A stretch of DNA of 64,000 bases from Aquibium oceanicum (lineage in GTDB: Bacteria > Pseudomonadota > Alphaproteobacteria > Rhizobiales > Rhizobiaceae), in the NCBI RefSeq assembly GCF_001889605.1, contig NZ_CP018171.1, positions 806,001-870,000 of the forward strand. The letters are read 5' to 3'. A program made the translations under genes and the position numbers. The notes under the pieces were generated by a model, which had not been told where the DNA came from, did not search any database, and saw only the letters and a program-made list of their open reading frames with translations. This document shows, piece after piece, positions 52,101 through 60,901 of this stretch (position 1 is its first letter; each line of letters opens with the position of its first letter).

Positions 52101-54059
52101 CTATTCGGCGGCAATTTTGCCGGCTTCCGCCATCGCCCGGCTCGCGACATACTCGCTGGCGAGGACCGAAGCGGCCAGAAGGAAACCGGCGACGTTGGCG
52201 ATCCAGGCCCATCCCGTCATCTCGGGCGGAAGCAGGAGCAGGAAACCGCCGACCGTGGAGACGATGCGCCAGAGCGCCGGCATGCGTCTGAGCCCGTATC
52301 CGATCATGCCCGCCGAGACGAACCAGACCCCGATGATCGCCGTCGAAACCGAAAGCAGGATCGCGCTCCACGACGTGCTCTGCAACAGCAATGTCGGGGA
52401 AAAGACGAACAGGAACGGCACGATGTAGGCGGTCCAGGAAAACCGCATCGCGGCCCATCCGGTCTTCATGGGATCGGCCTTTGCGAGGTTGGCGGCGAAG
52501 AAGGCTGCGATCGCCACGGGCGGCGTCACGAAGCTCATCATGCCGAGGTAGAGGATGAACATGTGCGCGGCGAGCGGCGAGACGCCGACCTCCACGAGCG
52601 CCGGGACGATGAGCACGGCAAGAAGCACGTAGACTCCAAGCGTCGGCATGCCCATGCCGAGGATGATGCACAGCACCGCCGAGATGAAGAGCAGCAGAAG
52701 GACGTTGCCGGCGCCCATGTCGACGAGGAAGATCGTCAGAGCGAAGCCGAGCCCGGTGATCTGCAATATGCCCATGATGAAGCCGGCGGCGGCGGCGATC
52801 ATGATGATGTCGGCCGAAGATACCCCGGCGCGGACAACGCAGTTCCAGATCTCCGCCAGGGTGAGGCGCTGTGCGCTATAGCCGAACACGAATCCGATCA
52901 GCATGACCGCGAGGCAGGCATAGATCGCCGCGTTCTCCGGCTCGCGGTTCAGCCAGAACAGCGCGTAGATGAGGACCGCGAATGGCAACATGAAGAGCCA
53001 GCCCTTGGCCAAGACCCGGAGCAGCCGCGGGATATCCTTGGCGGGGACGCGCAGGATGTTGCCCTTGGCCGCCTCGAGATCGGCCTGGATGAAGAGCGCG
53101 AAGTAGTAGAGCAGCGACGGCACCAGCGCGGCAATCGCGACCTCGCCATAACTGATCTGCAGGAAGTCGGCCATCAGGAAGGCGACCGCGCCCATGACCG
53201 GCGGCATCAGCTGGCCGCCGTTGGAGGCGCTCGCCTCGATCGCCGCCGCGTGCTCGGGCTTGAAACCCGATTTCTTCATCATGGGTATGGTGATGACGCC
53301 GGTGGCGAGGATGTTGGAGACGACGATGCCATTGATAGACCCGAACAGCGACGAGGCAAGCACCGAGATCTTCGCCGCGCCGCCGCGGAATCGACCCATC
53401 AGCGCCAGCGAGATGTCGTTGAAGAAGTTTGCTCCGCCAGACGAGGACAGGAGCTGGCCGAAGAAGACGAAGGGAATGACGACCGTCACCCCGATCAGCA
53501 GCACCAGCCCGAACAGGCCGCTGGTGTCGAGGCCGAGATAGACGACCATCGCGTTCAGCTCGACCTCCCTCGTCTGGAGGCTTCCGCTCACCAGATGCCC
53601 GACCAGGGCATAGGCGAAGAAGGCCAGGACGACGATGACGAGCGGCCATCCCGAAGAGCGCCGGAGGCCTTCGAGGACCAGGACCAGCAGCAGCCAGGTG
53701 ACGATCAGCACGTCCCAGGGAAAGTTGAAGAACTCGCCCAGCATGCGCGGATAGTGCCACCCCATGTAGATCCCGGTCGCCAGCGAAACGGCCGCCAGGA
53801 TCCAGTCATACCAGGGCACCCGCTCCCGCGGCGCATCGGCCGCGCGAAACGGGCGCACGATGTAGACCATCGCCAGCGACATTCCCAGCACGACGGCCAG
53901 GAACTGCTCGGCGAGGAAGTTCCAGCCCGCGGTGCGGTAGAGATCGGCGCCCCAGGCGATGCCGGCAAGCGCGATGCCCGCGCCAAGCAGCGTGGTCGCG
54001 ATTCTGACGGCGCCGCCGGGTGGCGGCGCCTCCAGTTCACGTTCGGCCTGCATTGTCAT
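52101..54059 (-). CDS. TRAP transporter fused permease (DctQM, TAXI-type)
   Basis: A 652-residue inner-membrane protein with about fifteen or more hydrophobic helices: an N-terminal four-helix part equal to DctQ and a C-terminal twelve-helix DctM part. Fusion permeases of this kind go with TAXI-family receptors, and such a receptor gene lies immediately upstream. Motifs include NGGQLMPPVMGAVAFLMA and GMGMPTLGVYVLLAVL. It is part of the minus-strand operon with gentisate dioxygenase and FAH. The ATG at 54059 (MTMQAERE) may be replaced by one two codons later. Confidence 0.92.
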   Translation of the reverse strand: MTMQAERELEAPPPGGAVRIATTLLGAGIALAGIAWGADLYRTAGWNFLAEQFLAVVLGMSLAMVYIVRPFRAADAPRERVPWYDWILAAVSLATGIYMGWHYPRMLGEFFNFPWDVLIVTWLLLVLVLEGLRRSSGWPLVIVVLAFFAYALVGHLVSGSLQTREVELNAMVVYLGLDTSGLFGLVLLIGVTVVIPFVFFGQLLSSSGGANFFNDISLALMGRFRGGAAKISVLASSLFGSINGIVVSNILATGVITIPMMKKSGFKPEHAAAIEASASNGGQLMPPVMGAVAFLMADFLQISYGEVAIAALVPSLLYYFALFIQADLEAAKGNILRVPAKDIPRLLRVLAKGWLFMLPFAVLIYALFWLNREPENAAIYACLAVMLIGFVFGYSAQRLTLAEIWNCVVRAGVSSADIIMIAAAAGFIMGILQITGLGFALTIFLVDMGAGNVLLLLFISAVLCIILGMGMPTLGVYVLLAVLIVPALVEVGVSPLAAHMFILYLGMMSFVTPPVAIAAFFAANLAKADPMKTGWAAMRFSWTAYIVPFLFVFSPTLLLQSTSWSAILLSVSTAIIGVWFVSAGMIGYGLRRMPALWRIVSTVGGFLLLLPPEMTGWAWIANVAGFLLAASVLASEYVASRAMAEAGKIAAE

Positions 54060-54113
54060 GTGCGGCGTCGTCCCGTTCGGCTGGATTTCGGCTGTGGCTG
54101 GGTGGTCGGGCGA

Positions 54114-55079
54114 CTACTCGCCCGGCCAGATGCCGATTTCCTTGTAGTAGCGGATCGCGCCCGGATGGTACGTGACGCCCGGCTGCTGGACTGCCAGATT
54201 GTCGGGGGTCATCGCGTTGAACGAGGGATGCGCGGCGACAAGTGCATCCTTGTTCTCGTGGATCGCCTTGACGATGTTGTAGACAGTCTCCTCGTCCGTG
54301 TTGGCGCTCACCGCCACCGTCATGGCATACTGCATGAGGTCGGTTTCGCCGATGACCCCGTTGAGGTGGGGCAGCGGGACCTGCTTGGCAACGGTGTATT
54401 CCGGCCGGATGGAGGCCATCGCCTTCTTGGCCTCCTCGGAATCGTCGAGGTCGAGGAACTTGATGCCCACCGCCGCATCGACTTCCGCCATCTTCGGAGC
54501 GCCGACGGCGAAAATGGTCGCATCGAGCCGCCCGGCCTTGAAGTCGTCCGCTGCGCGCAGGAGGTTGGCCGTCGGAACACCGTCGGTGTCGTCGAGCGTC
54601 AGGCCGGCAGTGGCCAGGATCGCGTTTGACAGCGCAATGCCCTGCGGGAAGCCCTGCCAGCCGATCGGGAAGCGCTTGCCCTTGAGATCGGCGACGCTCT
54701 CGATGCCGGAATCCTTGCGTACCAGGACGCCCACCTTGAACGGAAACACCGTTGCCGCGAGCTGCAGCTTGTCGAGCGGCTTGCCCTCGTGCTCGTCCTT
54801 GCCGCGCACGGCGATGCCGACCTCGTCGTTCGACATGAAGGTCGCCGCTGCCTGGCCCGCCTGCACCGCGCCCATCGAGGCGGCGGGGGAATTGAAGGTC
54901 ACGACGCGCATCTGGATGCCCGCCTCTTCCTGGACCACCTTGGCAATCGCCTGGGTCTGGACGTTGTTGATGGATCCCGGCGGCAGCGTCGAGATGGAGA
55001 CCGTCTGCGCGGCTGCCGATGTCGACAATACCGCGGACGCTGCAAACAAAGCAGCCGCGAGCTTGATGATGGATTTCAT
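54114..55079 (-). CDS. TAXI-family TRAP solute receptor
   Basis: A 321-residue periplasmic protein with a signal peptide (MKSIIKLAAALFAASAVLSTSAAA, cleavage near 24). The mature part has the TAXI pattern SISTLPPGSINNVQTQAIAKVV, with the NNVQ region and KGKRFPIGWQGFPQG. GGGAGG sits just before the ATG. It gives solute to the fused permease encoded next. In this context it could import an aromatic acid, but no binding residue proves that. Confidence 0.9.
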   Translation of the reverse strand: MKSIIKLAAALFAASAVLSTSAAAQTVSISTLPPGSINNVQTQAIAKVVQEEAGIQMRVVTFNSPAASMGAVQAGQAAATFMSNDEVGIAVRGKDEHEGKPLDKLQLAATVFPFKVGVLVRKDSGIESVADLKGKRFPIGWQGFPQGIALSNAILATAGLTLDDTDGVPTANLLRAADDFKAGRLDATIFAVGAPKMAEVDAAVGIKFLDLDDSEEAKKAMASIRPEYTVAKQVPLPHLNGVIGETDLMQYAMTVAVSANTDEETVYNIVKAIHENKDALVAAHPSFNAMTPDNLAVQQPGVTYHPGAIRYYKEIGIWPGE

Positions 55080-55166
55080 GTTCTACCTCCCAATTTTCCG
55101 CGTCAGGCGGATTCCTGTGTGCCGAGGACCGGCTGGTTTCTCCTCCCAACCTGCCTCGTTGGTTCG

Positions 55167-55832
55167 TCAGCCGGTCATGACAGCGCGGTCTCTGGCCGGC
55201 TCCGCTGCCAAGGCAGCGAGACGCTGCATCGCCGCGAACTGTACGACCTGGCTGGCCACGGTGCCGAGCTGGCTCTCGACATCCGCATTCGCCGGCCGGC
55301 CGTTGGCGAACGGCTTTGCCTGCGAGTTGATCGCAGCCGCATAAGGGGTCGGCCAGCCGCGCAAGGCGTGGATGATCGATCGCAGGCCGATGAGCGTCGT
55401 GCCGAGCCCTTGAGCACCGAAAGCCGTGACGACTATCCCGACGGCGCGGCCGTCGAAGTACGGGCGAGGATCGTCGCGCATGTCCTCGACATAGTCGAGC
55501 GCGTTCTTGATGACGCCCGAGAGAGCGCCGTGATAGCTCGGCGAAGAAACGATGATGCCGTCGGCATTCCGCAGCGACTGGACCAGGCGGAGTGCCGAAG
55601 GGCTTCGGTGATCGTCGGACGGATCATACATCGGAAGGTCGAGAAGCGGACCGGAAATCAGTTCCGTGGTCGCGCCAAGGGACTTGCACTCCGAAAGCAC
55701 GTATCTGAGCGCGGTTTCCGATGAAGATCCTATGCGCGTGGTGCCGCCGATGCCGACGATGTGGGCCGCTCGGCCGGGGAGACCCGCGGTACGTCGCGCA
55801 TGTGTCGTGTAGAAGCCTGGGCTGTCGAGCAT
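55167..55832 (-). CDS. NAD(P)H-dependent FMN reductase
   Basis: A 221-residue flavodoxin-like FMN reductase. It has AHIVGIGGTTRIGSSSETALRYV near the start, the SSPSYHGALSGVIKNALDYVED phosphate-binding block (about 97-118) and a FGAQGLGTTLIGLRSII end. Such enzymes supply reduced flavin to two-component monooxygenases. The LLM-type monooxygenase at 57.6-58.8 kb is a natural partner. It lies between the TAXI receptor and the SDR 2 gene on the same strand. Confidence 0.87.
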   Translation of the reverse strand: MLDSPGFYTTHARRTAGLPGRAAHIVGIGGTTRIGSSSETALRYVLSECKSLGATTELISGPLLDLPMYDPSDDHRSPSALRLVQSLRNADGIIVSSPSYHGALSGVIKNALDYVEDMRDDPRPYFDGRAVGIVVTAFGAQGLGTTLIGLRSIIHALRGWPTPYAAAINSQAKPFANGRPANADVESQLGTVASQVVQFAAMQRLAALAAEPARDRAVMTG

Positions 55833-55842
55833 GTTTTCGCGC

Positions 55843-56691
55843 CTATTCCGCCGCCATCGAACCGGCTCCGGCCTGCCGTGCCTTCGCGAAAGCGTCCTTT
55901 ATGCTCGCGTGGCGGCGGTCGAGCCATTCCTCTGTTTCGGCATGGGTGAATATGTAGAAGTCACCGGCCTCGATAGCCTGAGCCACCCGCTTGCCGATCG
56001 TCTCCGGTGGGGTGCTGCCCTTGATCATATCGCCCATGAAGTGGTTTTGCGGCCGGACATAGGCTCCGCCCAGACGCTCCGGCCGGCTGCGTTCCGAAAG
56101 ATGGATGCCCGTATCGACGGCCGCCGGCGCCAGCACCGAGATGCCGACATTCGTATCGGCGAGCTCGTTGCGCAGTGCTTCGCTGAGAGCCACGACCGCG
56201 TACTTGGTCATCGAATAGGCCCCCGTCATGAAATTCGGGTTTACCTGGAAGCCTCCGATCGAGGCGGTGTTGACCATGTGTGTGGCCGTTCCGCGGTCGA
56301 GCAGGCGGGGAATGAAGCTGCGGATACCGTGGATGACGCCGTAGATGTTGACGCCGATCACCCAGTCCCAGTCGCTCATCTCGATTTCATGCAGCGGCAC
56401 GCCGTGCATTGCCACGCCTGCATTGTTGCACACGATGGAGATCGGCCCGAAAGCGCTCTCCAGATGATCGGCCGCGGTCTCGACAGATGACGCCTGCGAG
56501 ACGTCGACCGGAAGCGCAATCGCTCTGCCCCCGGCCGCGGTGATCTGCCGGGCGGTTTCCGCGGCGTCGGATTCGCGGATGTCGGCCACGCCGACACTGA
56601 CGCCACGGCTTGCGAGCGCCAGGGAAATCCCGCGCCCGATGCCGGAACCTGCGCCGGAGACATAGGCGCACATGCCACGTTCGATCTTCAT
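55843..56691 (-). CDS. Short-chain dehydrogenase/reductase 2
   Basis: A 282-residue SDR. It has the cofactor motif VSGAGSGIGRG (about 9-19), CNNAG, the TASIGGF Ser and the YSMTKYAVVALSEALR Tyr/Lys block. It opens the minus-strand operon (SDR, FMN reductase, TAXI receptor, permease, dioxygenase, FAH). It is divergent from the GntR gene with two GTATACAA boxes in between. It probably oxidises an alcohol or diol of the degraded substrate; the substrate is unknown. Confidence 0.9.
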   Translation of the reverse strand: MKIERGMCAYVSGAGSGIGRGISLALASRGVSVGVADIRESDAAETARQITAAGGRAIALPVDVSQASSVETAADHLESAFGPISIVCNNAGVAMHGVPLHEIEMSDWDWVIGVNIYGVIHGIRSFIPRLLDRGTATHMVNTASIGGFQVNPNFMTGAYSMTKYAVVALSEALRNELADTNVGISVLAPAAVDTGIHLSERSRPERLGGAYVRPQNHFMGDMIKGSTPPETIGKRVAQAIEAGDFYIFTHAETEEWLDRRHASIKDAFAKARQAGAGSMAAE

Positions 56692-56727
56692 CCTGCGTCC
56701 ACGTCAAAGTGTGAGTTGCATGTGAGG

Positions 56728-56735
56728 GTATACAA
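56728..56735 (+). promoter_or_regulatory. GTATACAA box 1 (candidate GntR operator half)
   Basis: This octamer lies in the SDR 2/GntR divergent region and is repeated 64 bp away. FCD-type GntR proteins often bind short boxes with a central TATAC/GTATAC core. It is 37 bp from the SDR 2 start. Confidence 0.5.
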
Positions 56736-56791
56736 GATGGACCTCCGGTCAACCGAAAACTGCGACATTCTGTCCATCATCGTTCATTCTA

Positions 56792-56799
56792 GTATACAA
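56792..56799 (+). promoter_or_regulatory. GTATACAA box 2 (candidate GntR operator half)
   Basis: Second copy of the octamer, 43 bp upstream of the GntR ATG at 56842. Both copies are in the same orientation, and their spacing is about six helical turns. Confidence 0.5.
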
Positions 56800-56841
56800 C
56801 TGGCCGAAACTTGCCGCCCTCCTACCTTGCATGCGAAGACT

Positions 56842-57567
56842 ATGCTGAAAACCGATGCGGGAGTGCCGAACAGGATGGCCAGCACAGACGGAGCGGCGCT
56901 CGCCGAACGGGAAGGGACGGACGCAGCCGGAGCTGTGGAGACGGCGTATCGCTTCATCCGCGGTGCGATCATCTCGGGCGACCTTCGCTCGGGGGAAACG
57001 CTTCAGGAGGCCAGGCTCGCCGAGCGCATCGGCGTCAGCCGCACGCCGGTGCGCGAGGCCCTGAGCCGGCTTTCCAACGAGGGCCTGGTCGTGTTGGAAC
57101 GCTACCGGCGCGGCCAGGTCGCCAGTTTTTCGCAGAGAGAGGTCGCCGAGATCTTCCGGCTGCGTGCGAAGCTCGAGGCGCATGGAGCGCGACGCGCGGC
57201 GCGACGCATCACCGATGCCGACATCGCGCGCCTCGATGCGCTCGAGGTGGAGATGGAGAGCGTGTTCGCCGAATTCGGGTGGCATCGGCATCTCGCCCGC
57301 TTCGATCAGTTGAACAACGAATTTCATGCGCTCATTGCCAGGGCCGCGGACAGCCCCCGGCTCGAACGCATCCTGGCATCGTCGCTGGAGCTTCCCGCGT
57401 CCATTTTCAACGTCTACGCGGAGCCCGTCGAGGAGCGGACAAGGCGCACGCACAGGCAGCACCACGAGATCATCTCCGCCTTGAAGGCACGGAATGCCGA
57501 TTGGGCCGAGGCCGCGATGGGGGCTCATCTGTTCTCGATCCTCAACGATCCCGATCCGGAACCCTGA
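56842..57567 (+). CDS. GntR-family (FCD) transcriptional regulator
   Basis: A 241-residue regulator. The winged HTH is in LQEARLAERIGVSRTPVREALSRLSNEGLV (about 54-83), and the C-terminal all-helical FCD domain starts near LRAKLEAHGARRAARR. Start MLKTDAGVPNRM at 56842 is preferred; another ATG follows at 56875. It is divergent from SDR 2 and the transport/gentisate operon and likely represses it until a pathway acid binds the FCD domain. It is followed by a stem-loop before the convergent LLM gene. Confidence 0.9.
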   Translation: MLKTDAGVPNRMASTDGAALAEREGTDAAGAVETAYRFIRGAIISGDLRSGETLQEARLAERIGVSRTPVREALSRLSNEGLVVLERYRRGQVASFSQREVAEIFRLRAKLEAHGARRAARRITDADIARLDALEVEMESVFAEFGWHRHLARFDQLNNEFHALIARAADSPRLERILASSLELPASIFNVYAEPVEERTRRTHRQHHEIISALKARNADWAEAAMGAHLFSILNDPDPEP

Positions 57568-57574
57568 CGCGCCG

Positions 57575-57594
57575 CCCTCCTCTCGCGAGGAGGG
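57575..57594. terminator. Stem-loop between convergent GntR and LLM genes
   Basis: A perfect 8-bp GC-rich stem (CCCTCCTC/GAGGAGGG) with a 4-base loop lies 7 bp after the GntR stop and 15 bp before the LLM stop. No clear T-tract follows on either strand, so it is a probable bidirectional barrier rather than a textbook terminator. Confidence 0.6.
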
Positions 57595-57609
57595 CCCTGA
57601 TCGCGGAGT

Positions 57610-58782
57610 TTACTCGGCGGCGACCGAGACCTTCCTGGCTGTGTGGTCGCGCAGGTAAGGCATCACTTCGTTGGCGTAGAGTTCCATGTTCTTGCGCGTC
57701 AGTTCGGCCGGCAGCGTCCCGAACTGCAGCAACGTCAGCAGATGGCCGAAGCCGATCTGCGACTGGTACTCCGCCAGCTTCTCGCGCACGGTCTGCGGGC
57801 TGCCGCAGATGAACATGCCCTTCTCGATCACCGTATCGATCGTCTGCTTCGTGCCGATCGAGGACTTCGCCTTCATGACGCCCATCATCGATTTGAGCGA
57901 CAGATAGCCCGGCGGCAGCAGCATCTCCTTGGGCATGCGCAGGAACTTGTTGAGGAAGTTCTCGATGTGCGGCTGTGCCTCACGGCGGGCGATCTCGTCG
58001 GTCTCCGCCACATAGAGCGGCACCGACCAGCCGAGCTGGTCCTCGGTGGCCTCGTAGCCGTGCTCGGCAGCCATGTCCTTGTACATCTGCATGTACTTGG
58101 CCAGCATCGCCACCGGCGTGAAGGTCTGCAGATAGGTGTAGCGGCGCGACGGGTGCGAGGCCCATTCGATGGTCTCGCTCGAACCTTGAGACGGGATCCA
58201 GATCGGCGGATGCGGATCGTTCTGGTAGGGCCGAGGCCACAGGTTCACGTATTCGAAGTGATACTGGTCGCCCTCGAAGGCGAACGGCCCCGTCTCGGTC
58301 CAGGCCCGAACGATGAGGTCGTGCGCCTCATGAAAACGTTCGTGAGAGAGCGCGGGATTTGAACTCCAGGCGTGATACTCCGCACCGATGCCGCGCACGA
58401 AGCCGGCGATCAGGCGGCCCTCGGTGATGTTGTCCACCATCGCGAATTCTTCCGCGACGGTGACGGGGTTATTGAGCAGCGGCAGCGCGCGTCCGAGGAT
58501 CGCGATCTTCACCTTCTTGGTCCGCCGCGCCAGCGCCCCCGCCATGACGCCCGGCTGCGGCATCAGCCCATAGGCGTTCTGGTGGTGCTCGTTGACGCAC
58601 ACGCCATCGAAGCCGAGTTGGTCGGCATATTCGAGTTCGTCGAGATAGCGGTTGTAGAGCTTGGCGCCCTTCTTCGGATCATAGTAGCTGTTGGGCAGCG
58701 TGATCCAGGCGGAATTGTACTTCTGGTCGTAATCCAGATCGAGATCCGCATAGGGCATCAGGTGCATCATGTAGAATTTCAT
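57610..58782 (-). CDS. LLM-class flavin-dependent monooxygenase
   Basis: A 390-residue luciferase-like TIM-barrel enzyme starting MKFYMMHLMPYADLDLDYDQ. It has LGFDGVCVNEHHQNAYGLMPQPGV, LGRALPLLNNPVTVAEEFAMVDNITEGR and FVRGIGAEYHAWSSNP, the flavin-dependent oxidoreductase pattern. Such enzymes use reduced FMN and oxygen, often for Baeyer-Villiger or C-H hydroxylation. The FMN reductase at 55.2-55.8 kb may feed it. GAAGGAG precedes its ATG, and the start overlaps the stop of the alpha/beta hydrolase gene (TGATG), so hydrolysis of its product is likely. Confidence 0.92.
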   Translation of the reverse strand: MKFYMMHLMPYADLDLDYDQKYNSAWITLPNSYYDPKKGAKLYNRYLDELEYADQLGFDGVCVNEHHQNAYGLMPQPGVMAGALARRTKKVKIAILGRALPLLNNPVTVAEEFAMVDNITEGRLIAGFVRGIGAEYHAWSSNPALSHERFHEAHDLIVRAWTETGPFAFEGDQYHFEYVNLWPRPYQNDPHPPIWIPSQGSSETIEWASHPSRRYTYLQTFTPVAMLAKYMQMYKDMAAEHGYEATEDQLGWSVPLYVAETDEIARREAQPHIENFLNKFLRMPKEMLLPPGYLSLKSMMGVMKAKSSIGTKQTIDTVIEKGMFICGSPQTVREKLAEYQSQIGFGHLLTLLQFGTLPAELTRKNMELYANEVMPYLRDHTARKVSVAAE

Positions 58783-59558
58783 CACGCGGCTCCTTCGATG
58801 AAGCTGACGACCTTTGAGGTGAATTCCTGCGCCTTTTCGACATGGGGCAGATGCCCGCATTCGGCGATCACCTCGAGCGAGGAGTTCGGGATGAGGTCGC
58901 GATAGGCCTGTCCGTACGCGGCGGGGATGAGCTTGTCGTCGTCGCCCCAGATGATCAGCGTCGGCACGTCCACGCGGTGCAGCCACTTCTTCAGGTGCGG
59001 GTTGTACATGCGCGGCTGCCAGCCGAGCTTGGCCGTCATCAGCCGGTTCTTCAGCACGACCATCAATTCGTCCTCGTTGGCCGGCTGCGGCACCGCCTTG
59101 GCGATCTCCTGGTTATGGAAGAGGTTCTGCGCCGTTTCCTCGGGCGACCACATGAAGATATCGCCCTTCTTGACGCCTTTCACGTGGATGCCCGCCGGAG
59201 CGACCAGCGTCAGAGTCTTGATGCTCTCGCATGAGCGCGTCGCGAGTTCGGCGGCAATCCAGCCGCCGATCGACGTGCCGAGCAGATGCACCTTTTCAAG
59301 CCCGAGATGCTCGATCAGATCGAGATAGAAAAAGGCGAGGTCGCCGATATTGTCGAGCCAGTCGGGTGTGTCGGACGACCCGAAGCCGGGGTGTTCCGGT
59401 ACGATCAGGTCGTACTTCTCGGCCAGCATGTCCATGAAGGGCAGCCAGCGCGGCACGCCTGTTGCACCATGCAGGAAAAGCAGCGGCTCGCCCTTGCCCT
59501 TCCGCATCATGCGGATCCGGCAACCGGTGACGGTTTCGAATGATTCCTCGTGCGCCAT
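58782..59558 (-). CDS. Alpha/beta hydrolase 3
   Basis: A 258-residue classical alpha/beta hydrolase. It has the oxyanion HGATGVPRW, the DLIVPEHPGFGSSDTPDW strand, the nucleophile elbow GTSIGGW (about 95-101), an Asp in LIIWGDDDKLIPAA and the His in ECGHLPHVEKAQEF. It may cleave an ester or C-C bond formed by the coupled monooxygenase, as esterases do after Baeyer-Villiger steps. It starts with GGGAGG upstream and is followed without a gap by the monooxygenase gene. Confidence 0.9.
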   Translation of the reverse strand: MAHEESFETVTGCRIRMMRKGKGEPLLFLHGATGVPRWLPFMDMLAEKYDLIVPEHPGFGSSDTPDWLDNIGDLAFFYLDLIEHLGLEKVHLLGTSIGGWIAAELATRSCESIKTLTLVAPAGIHVKGVKKGDIFMWSPEETAQNLFHNQEIAKAVPQPANEDELMVVLKNRLMTAKLGWQPRMYNPHLKKWLHRVDVPTLIIWGDDDKLIPAAYGQAYRDLIPNSSLEVIAECGHLPHVEKAQEFTSKVVSFIEGAA

Positions 59559-59583
59559 TCCGCGCGACCTCCCTGAAGCGCTT

Positions 59584-59600
59584 GGCCGGGTTCCCCGGCC
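59584..59600. other. Hairpin in the leader of alpha/beta hydrolase 3
   Basis: GGCCGGG-TTC-CCCGGCC forms a perfect 7-bp stem 26 bp upstream of the ATG at 59558. It may slow or protect the transcript, or mark a former terminator. The role is unknown. Confidence 0.35.
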
Positions 59601-59614
59601 GTTTCCTCACCCCA

Positions 59615-59622
59615 TTGTACAC
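59615..59622 (-). promoter_or_regulatory. GTGTACAA box (minus strand), one base from the GntR boxes
   Basis: The minus-strand octamer GTGTACAA differs from the two GTATACAA boxes at one position. It lies 57 bp upstream of alpha/beta hydrolase 3, so the GntR protein may also control the hydrolase and monooxygenase unit. Confidence 0.35.
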
Positions 59623-59788
59623 ACTTATTCCGAAAATGCGTCAACGGGAATGTTGCCAACCTTAGAGCGATTGGGTCCTGAATCCGGCATATAGTATTGA
59701 ATTAATTACATAAAAATTCCAGAAATGATTTTCCTTGTCCAATAGCCTCGAATAGGGTTTGCATACCATTCTGCAGCGGGAGGATGGA

Positions 59789-60580
59789 ATGGGATACGCT
59801 GAACGGTTTTCTCTGGAAGGCAGGATCGGCCTTGTCACGGGCGCGGCGAGCGGCCTGGGGCTGTCGATCTCGCAGGTGCTGGCCGAGGCGGGTGCGCATG
59901 TCGTGCTGACCGATGTGGACGGCGCCGCGCTGGAGCGCGCGAGGGCTGCAGTGAAAGAGAGCGGCGGCAGTGCCGAAGCGCACGTCCTCGACGTCTCCGA
60001 CCGCGGGGCGCTCCGCGCGGCGGCCGACGAAGTGGCGGCCAGGCACGGCAGCCTCGACATCATGGTCGCCAATGCCGGCATCACCGCCGGGCCGGGCTAT
60101 CTCACCGACGCGGGCCAGATCAACGCAGTCGATGATACGCAATGGGACCGGGTGCTGGGCATCAATCTCACCGGCGTCTTCGCCTCGATCCAGGCGGCGG
60201 CGAAGCACATGAAGCGGCAGCGCAGCGGTCGTATCCTCGCGGTCGCCTCGGTCGCGGGTCTGAAGTCGGAGGTGATGTGCGGCTACGCCTACACGGCGAC
60301 GAAAGCCGCGGTAGTCAATCTCGTTCGGCAGGCGGCGATGGAACTCGCGCCGTACGACGTGATGGTCAACGGCATCGCGCCCGGCCCCTTCCGCACCAAT
60401 ATCGCGGGTGGCCGCATAAGACAGCCCGAAGTAGAGGCGCAGTTCGCTTCGATGGTGCCGCTCGGACGGATCGCCGATCCTGAGGAGATCAAGGGGCTGG
60501 CACTCCTTCTGTCCTCCCACGCGTCGAGCTTCATCACGGGCGTCACGATCCCGATCGATGGAGGGATTATGGCGAAGTAA
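59789..60580 (+). CDS. Short-chain dehydrogenase/reductase 3
   Basis: A 263-residue SDR starting MGYAERFSLEGRIGLVTGAASGLGLSIS, with the cofactor motif at about 15-23. It also has VANAGI, the Ser in VASVAG and the YAYTATKAAVVNLVRQAAMELAP Tyr/Lys block, and ends ITIPIDGGIMAK. GGGAGG stands before the ATG. It is divergent from alpha/beta hydrolase 3 across a 230-bp AT-rich gap (59640-59760). It probably handles another alcohol or ketone step of the same pathway. Confidence 0.9.
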   Translation: MGYAERFSLEGRIGLVTGAASGLGLSISQVLAEAGAHVVLTDVDGAALERARAAVKESGGSAEAHVLDVSDRGALRAAADEVAARHGSLDIMVANAGITAGPGYLTDAGQINAVDDTQWDRVLGINLTGVFASIQAAAKHMKRQRSGRILAVASVAGLKSEVMCGYAYTATKAAVVNLVRQAAMELAPYDVMVNGIAPGPFRTNIAGGRIRQPEVEAQFASMVPLGRIADPEEIKGLALLLSSHASSFITGVTIPIDGGIMAK

Positions 60581-60901
60581 CCGTACAGCCTCAACAAAGC
60601 TGCACGGCCGGGCAACGGTTGGACAGGTGAAATCGTCCCAATTCGGCGGGGATACCTCCTTGATCGGGCGGCGGATCGGTATCATATGAAGTCGGCTGAA
60701 GATGCCGATCCTTCAGGTCTTCATCCACCATTCATCCATGAGTAGCGACGCCAGATTGGCGGCAAGTTTGGAGTGCCGCGTCCGTCCCGCGACTGCCGAT
60801 CAGCCGATGCCCGCAAAGATCAGACCGCATATTGATAACCTCGTCGGACTTTATTACCCGTTCGGGGAACAACCGATCAGCTTCCGGTCGGAGGATTTCT
60901 G
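60581..60901. other. 321-bp gap before the HWE kinase
   Basis: No firm gene is seen. A 66-codon frame from ATG 60702 ends in TGA at 60900-60902, exactly overlapping the kinase ATG (TGATG). Its product (MPILQVFIHHSSMSSDARLA...) has no recognised family and its start has no clear ribosome site. It may be a leader peptide or chance. The kinase ribosome site GGAGG lies in its last codons. Confidence 0.35.

Noticed and set aside
52032-54629. Very long plus-strand open frame (865 codons) opposite the TRAP permease and TAXI receptor genes
   Set aside because: It lies antisense to well-supported genes, is rich in Arg, His, Asp and Glu with no domain, and reflects the third-base GC bias of the real genes.
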